DNA from: an uncultured Oscillospiraceae bacterium | Lineage (GTDB): Bacteria; Bacillota; Clostridia; Oscillospirales; Acutalibacteraceae | DNA: 64,000 bases | NCBI GenBank assembly: GCA_900541905.1 | Contig: UQLQ01000005.1 | Location: 62,001-126,000, forward strand | Direction of reading: 5' to 3' | Position numbers and translations under genes: made by a program | Notes under the pieces: generated by a model | What the model saw: only the letters and a program-made list of their open reading frames with translations | What the model was told of the DNA's origin: nothing | Databases searched by the model: none | In this document: positions 60,425 through 64,000 of the stretch, piece by piece | Numbering within the stretch: the stretch's first letter is position 1 | Layout of the letters: each line of letters begins with the position of its first letter

Positions 60425-61396
60425 ATGAGACGTATTCCTTTAGAAGAGGCTGCTTTCAAAGTATGCGAGCAAAGCTCAGCGCCGCCTCTTATTTTTCAAT
60501 TACCTCCCGCAAAAGGCAGAAAACAATTGGAAGACCAGCAAAATGCCCCTGTAAATATGTATCCTGCCAATATTCAGTGTGAGCAAGTTCAAATCAATGG
60601 AAGGGAAGAAATCATCACTTATTTTGTCACTCCAAAAGAAAACACTTCCGTAAAAAGTATTATTTTTTATATTCATGGTGCGGGGTGGGTGTTCGGCAGT
60701 TTTCATACTCATGAAAAATTAGTTCGAGAATTGTCTGCACGTACCAATTCTTTGGTTGTATTTCCGGAATATACGCGCTCGCCCGAAGTTAGATTTCCAA
60801 CCGCAATTCATCAATGTTATTATCTATTATGCCGCCTTCCTCAGTTGATAGGAAAAAAATACACCAATATTGATTTCCGTACGCTCACAGTCGCGGGAGA
60901 CAGCGTTGGAGGCAATATGGCAATTGCTATGACGCTTTTGGCCAAAGAAAAGTGCGGCCCCAAGATTCATAAGCAATTGCTGTATTATCCTGTAACGAAT
61001 GCTTGTTTTCAAACAGAGTCCTACCATAGATTTGCAAGAGGATATTATCTGTATCGCGCAGGAATGGAATGGTTTTGGAATCAATATTTGCCCATGTTCA
61101 AACAGCGCAGTCATATTTTAGCTTCACCGCTGAGAGCCTCTGTACATCAATTGAAAGGTCTTCCGGATGCCATGATTATCAATGGAGAAGCTGATGTGCT
61201 GAAAGATGATGGGGAAGCATATGCAAAAAAATTAATGCGTGCAGATGTCAATGTAACCGCAGTACAAATTCAAGGAACCATCCATGATTTTGTCATGCTG
61301 AATGTGTTGGATCAGACAAATGCTTGCAGAACGGCAATGAATTTGTCCACAGACTGGATTTGCCAGAAAAATGCTGTGTTACTAGATAATAGATAA
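60425..61396 (+). CDS. Alpha/beta hydrolase, HSL-family esterase
   Basis: A 323-residue esterase of the hormone-sensitive-lipase family. The oxyanion motif IHGAGWVFG is near residue 85 (an HGGGW variant), the nucleophile elbow VAGDSVGGNMAI is near 155, the catalytic aspartate probably in NGEADVL near 255, and histidine in TIHDFVMLN near 287. No signal peptide is present. The start at 60425 follows GAAAGGAG. Substrate unknown. Confidence 0.9.
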   Translation: MRRIPLEEAAFKVCEQSSAPPLIFQLPPAKGRKQLEDQQNAPVNMYPANIQCEQVQINGREEIITYFVTPKENTSVKSIIFYIHGAGWVFGSFHTHEKLVRELSARTNSLVVFPEYTRSPEVRFPTAIHQCYYLLCRLPQLIGKKYTNIDFRTLTVAGDSVGGNMAIAMTLLAKEKCGPKIHKQLLYYPVTNACFQTESYHRFARGYYLYRAGMEWFWNQYLPMFKQRSHILASPLRASVHQLKGLPDAMIINGEADVLKDDGEAYAKKLMRADVNVTAVQIQGTIHDFVMLNVLDQTNACRTAMNLSTDWICQKNAVLLDNR

Positions 61397-61481
61397 CAGT
61401 GGTTATGTTGACTGTAACAGTAGATTTTTTAAGATAAATATGATACGATTAGAAAAAATATTGTTTGCAGTAGGGGACAGT

Positions 61482-62132
61482 ATGAAACTAAATTATCAAA
61501 AAAAATTAGAGGAAACATTACAAAAATTACAGGCGGAAGGAAAGCGACCTGTATTGGTATTGCATTGCTGTTGTGCACCGTGCAGTACTTATGTTTTAAA
61601 GTATTTAGCCCAATATTTTATCATCAAAATTTTATTTTATAATCCTAATATTTCTCCGAAAGAAGAATATTACCGCCGATTGGATGAGCTGCATTCTTTG
61701 CTCAAGCAAATGCAGTTGGAGCAAGAGATTGAAGTCATAGAGACAGAATACCATCCGGAACAGTTTTACCATTGCGCCGGTGGCTTGGAGCATGAACCGG
61801 AAGGCGGGGAGCGTTGCAAGAAATGCTTTGAATTAAGGCTGTCAGAAGCGGCGCAGAAAGCATCTGAATTAGATGCAGATTACTTTACCACTACTTTGAC
61901 CATCAGTCCGCATAAAAACGCAAATCTATTAAATGAGATAGGGCAGTTAATGGGTGAAAAATATCATATACCATATTTGTGCTCCGATTTTAAGAAGAAA
62001 GAAGGATTTAAACAATCCCTTATGTTATCCCAACAGTATGGGTTATATCGACAAGACTATTGCGGATGTATTTTTTCCAAAAAGGAAAGAGAGCAGCAAA
62101 GAAAAGAAGCACAGTCATCTTTGATGGAATGA
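61482..62132 (+). CDS. queH: Epoxyqueuosine reductase QueH
   Basis: A 216-residue QueH (DUF208), which reduces epoxyqueuosine to queuosine in tRNA. Cysteine motifs are VLHCCCAPCSTYVL near residue 27, GERCKKCFELR near 110 and DYCGCIFS near 195; they hold the iron-sulfur cluster. THE SPHKNAN segment is also typical. The start at 61482 follows AGGGGACAG; an in-frame ATG at 61440 has no ribosome site. A terminator follows. Confidence 0.93.
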   Translation: MKLNYQKKLEETLQKLQAEGKRPVLVLHCCCAPCSTYVLKYLAQYFIIKILFYNPNISPKEEYYRRLDELHSLLKQMQLEQEIEVIETEYHPEQFYHCAGGLEHEPEGGERCKKCFELRLSEAAQKASELDADYFTTTLTISPHKNANLLNEIGQLMGEKYHIPYLCSDFKKKEGFKQSLMLSQQYGLYRQDYCGCIFSKKEREQQRKEAQSSLME

Positions 62133-62135
62133 GAT

Positions 62136-62172
62136 AAAAAAGGAACGATTTTGAACATCGTTCCTTTTTTTT
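62136..62172. terminator. Bidirectional terminator after queH
   Basis: AAAAAAGGAACGAT and ATCGTTCCTTTTTT form a perfect stem with a nine-base loop between two converging genes. Confidence 0.9.
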
Positions 62173-62620
62173 ATGGTCTGTGAAAATGCGGTTTTTCGCT
62201 TAGTTGTTGATTGATAAATGAATGGAACTGAGCAACTACTTGCTTTTCTTTCTCCGACAATGCTTCACTTGCAGAGGAGGTATTCAGCTGTTCATATAAT
62301 TCAGTTGCTATTTTGATTGGAACAGCTGTTAATACATGTAGATTTTCAGCGCTGGATACTTTGCAAGCTTTCAGTACACATTTAGGAGCCATAACCAATG
62401 CAGCTAATTTTTGTGCCTGTTCGCGGTCGGAATCCATATTTTCGCTTTGTAAAATGAACTGGCATATATCCGTACAATTTTCAAATTTTTCATGTTCAAA
62501 ATTGTTCAGATAGTCAACACGATTTACCTTTGCCAAATGTGTAATTTTAATAGGTAGTGTGTCAAATTCACCTTCTATTAAAATATTTAGGGCTAATTCT
62601 TCAAGTGTTTGATTTAGCAT
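62171..62620 (-). CDS. Degenerate ImmA/IrrE-like protein
   Basis: A 149-residue protein whose order of segments matches ImmA/IrrE metallopeptidases. It has an N-terminal part with LPIKITHLAKVNRVDYL, then QAQKLAALVMAPKCVLKACKVSSAENLHVLTAVPIKIATELYEQL, where active members have FAA.LLMP and the helical bundle. The HExxH zinc motif that should lie between is absent. It may be a non-catalytic regulator. A GGAGGAAAC site precedes the ATG. It faces queH and stands alone. Confidence 0.7.
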   Translation of the reverse strand: MLNQTLEELALNILIEGEFDTLPIKITHLAKVNRVDYLNNFEHEKFENCTDICQFILQSENMDSDREQAQKLAALVMAPKCVLKACKVSSAENLHVLTAVPIKIATELYEQLNTSSASEALSEKEKQVVAQFHSFINQQLSEKPHFHRP

Positions 62621-62790
62621 ATTGTTTCCTCCTAATTCTTTTCTTTTATTTAGTATATAATTTGATTATAATCCATAATTATGTCTAAATTATGTTTTTT
62701 TCTAATTTTTTTATTTGTAACCAATTTTTGTTAGATGCAATATGGTAAACCATAGGTATAAATCAATAACAGTTGGAGGTCATTTTGTCT

Positions 62791-63108
62791 ATGGAAGGAT
62801 TATTTATTGGTATTTTTTGTTTCGTTATGATGAGTGTGTTTTATCCTTTTGTGAAAAAACAAAACAGTTGTTTTATGGAAAGAGTTTGGCCGATATTTTT
62901 CATTGTAGGAATTGGCAGTATGATTGGTGCGGTGTTTGTGCAAGAATTTGTATGGTCAGCTATGCTTGCGATAACGGGAGTTATGTTTTTATGGAGTATG
63001 AGCGAAATCCAGGAGAAAAAAAGCTATCAACTGTATGAAACGCTACATATTAACGATGCGGAATTCTTATGCAGTCCCAGAGAAAAAAATCAGAATTCAG
63101 AGTTTTAA
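62791..63108 (+). CDS. DUF4491 small membrane protein
   Basis: A 105-residue protein with three predicted transmembrane helices, starting MEGLFIGIFCFVMMSVFYPFV and containing FFIVGIGSMIGAVFV and AITGVMFLWSMSEI. These fit the DUF4491 family, whose role is unknown. The start at 62791 follows TTGGAGGTC. It is followed by a terminator. Confidence 0.82.
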   Translation: MEGLFIGIFCFVMMSVFYPFVKKQNSCFMERVWPIFFIVGIGSMIGAVFVQEFVWSAMLAITGVMFLWSMSEIQEKKSYQLYETLHINDAEFLCSPREKNQNSEF

Positions 63109-63140
63109 AAATCGGCTGCCATTGGCAGCCGATTTTTTCA
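63107..63140 (+). terminator. Terminator of the DUF4491 gene
   Basis: AAATCGGCTGCCA and TGGCAGCCGATTTTTT form a tight hairpin with a T-run. Confidence 0.9.
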
Positions 63141-63261
63141 TTGTAAAATTTATAAATCGTTTAGAATTTTTTTATTGTATTGTTAGCAAGATATGGTATA
63201 GTAAATATGACAATCAATCCGTATGTGTTGATACATACCAAATAACAGAAAAGGTGATATG

Positions 63262-64000
63262 ATGGAAGAAAAGCAGAGACTGCATCCGGATGCAAAAACC
63301 GGCTTAACATCTCAGCAAGTTGCCAGTCAAAAAGAAAAGGGACTAAAAAATGAGGCAACGGAAAAAATATCAAAATCCACAGGACAAATTATTAAAGATA
63401 ACGTTTGTACTTTATTTAATTTATTCAATTTGATTATTGCAATTGCTTTGGCCTGTGTTGGCGCTTTCAGCAATTTATTGTTTATCGTTATCATCATTGC
63501 CAATATCTTAATTGCGATTATTCAGGAATTACGAGCAAAAAAATTGGTGGATAGTCTTTCTTTGCTGTCTGTCCCGCATGCCAAAGTAATACGTGATGGA
63601 AAAGAGCGGGAAGTTCCGGTGGAAGATTTGGTTTTGGATGATGTAATTTGTCTGTATGCAGGTCAACAAATTTGTTCAGACGCCATTATTTTAGAGGGCG
63701 AAGCGGAAGTAAACGAATCTTTGTTAACAGGTGAATCCGACCCAATCAATAAAGTTCCGGGTGACCAGGTATTATCCGGTAGCTTTGTAATCAGCGGTAA
63801 GTGCTATGCAAAAGTGGAGCATGTAGGTAATGACAACTATGCCACACACATTGCACATGAAGCGAAAAAAATGAAACAAGTACATTCCGAATTGGTTACC
63901 TCTATGAGAAAAGTAACCCGTTTTACAGGATTTTTAATTATTCCTTTGGGTATTGTATTGTTTTTGGAAGCATTTTTCTTGCGTGGCGGAGATCCTACCA
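63262..64000 (+). CDS. Cation-transporting P-type ATPase (5' part, runs off the window)
   Basis: An open frame of 246 codons continues past the window end. The N-terminal cytoplasmic part is short (LHPDAKTGLTSQQVASQKEKG), followed by a helix pair near 50-90 (LFNLFNLIIAIALACVGAF). The actuator domain has LYAGQQICSDAIILEGEAEVNESLLTGESDPINK, with TGES near residue 155. It resembles HAD-IC P-type ATPases of the CtpE type. Tandem ATGs at 63259 and 63262 follow AAAAGGTGAT; either may be used. The phosphorylation motif and ion specificity lie outside the window. Confidence 0.93.
   Translation, partial: MEEKQRLHPDAKTGLTSQQVASQKEKGLKNEATEKISKSTGQIIKDNVCTLFNLFNLIIAIALACVGAFSNLLFIVIIIANILIAIIQELRAKKLVDSLSLLSVPHAKVIRDGKEREVPVEDLVLDDVICLYAGQQICSDAIILEGEAEVNESLLTGESDPINKVPGDQVLSGSFVISGKCYAKVEHVGNDNYATHIAHEAKKMKQVHSELVTSMRKVTRFTGFLIIPLGIVLFLEAFFLRGGDPT

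Overview
The window is a low-GC Firmicutes chromosome, most likely an anaerobic member of the Clostridia (Oscillospiraceae-like). Supporting evidence: AT-rich intergenic DNA, strong AGGAGG ribosome sites, class III fructose-1,6-bisphosphatase, ThyX in place of ThyA, a T-box alaS, a nickel-pincer (lar) cofactor operon, DUF4491 and TSCPD small proteins, and an SRP RNA next to dnaX. Species-level placement is inference. The stretch is almost entirely core genome. No transposase, integrase, phage module or CRISPR array was seen.

Layout. 1-1984 (+): end of an upstream gene, an RluA-type pseudouridine synthase, a ComEA-like protein and a nitroreductase. 1985-3086: gene-free, with hairpins and a degenerate dispersed repeat. 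3087-14330 (-): pfkA, ppk1 and ppx as one polyphosphate/glycolysis operon, an aminotransferase, then asnS-larE-larB and larC. 14583-16159 (+): tRNA-Ser, a PHP phosphoesterase and a TSCPD protein. 16194-18992 (-): thioesterase, ABC exporter and cyclophilin. 19446-39835 (+): xth-fbp; thyX-tmk-DJ-1-folate cyclo-ligase-mltG-U32; two tandem lipoproteins; T-box alaS, HIT and phosphoribosyltransferase; comEC-holA-RNase M5-DUF503; and an AarF/UbiB kinase.

40262-49728: a phasin-like protein, an aromatic acid exporter-like membrane protein, a GNAT protein, a previously overlooked 49-residue peptide gene, tRNA-Leu, a 1241-residue secreted multi-SH3 lysozyme, and an LPXTG-like leucine-rich-repeat surface protein. 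49862-54910: DUF2007, uracil-DNA glycosylase, a PduL-like phosphotransacylase, then SRP RNA-dnaX-ybaB-recR. 54946-59369 (-): a DUF1269-like protein, a CAP-domain lipoprotein, an unknown membrane-anchored protein, a stop-interrupted HEPN-like gene, tmRNA and smpB. 59580-64000 (+): a membrane protein, an esterase, queH, a degenerate ImmA/IrrE-like protein (on -), DUF4491 and the start of a P-type ATPase.

The most interesting signal is a dispersed, partly tandem repeat of about 100-170 bp. Its gene-proximal unit always ends in a TTGCnn-17-TATAAT promoter built into a short inverted repeat. It lies in matching orientation directly upstream of asnS, xth, thyX and udg, with a core-only version upstream of the SRP RNA. 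Internal units carry TATAAC instead of TATAAT. Other points worth a second look are a GH24 lysozyme domain apparently split by a nested SH3 domain, a ComEC whose C-terminal hydrolase motif is lost, a phosphofructokinase with mixed ATP/PPi signature residues inside a polyphosphate operon, a lar cofactor operon without a visible larA, and the HEPN-like gene with an in-frame TAA beside tmRNA.
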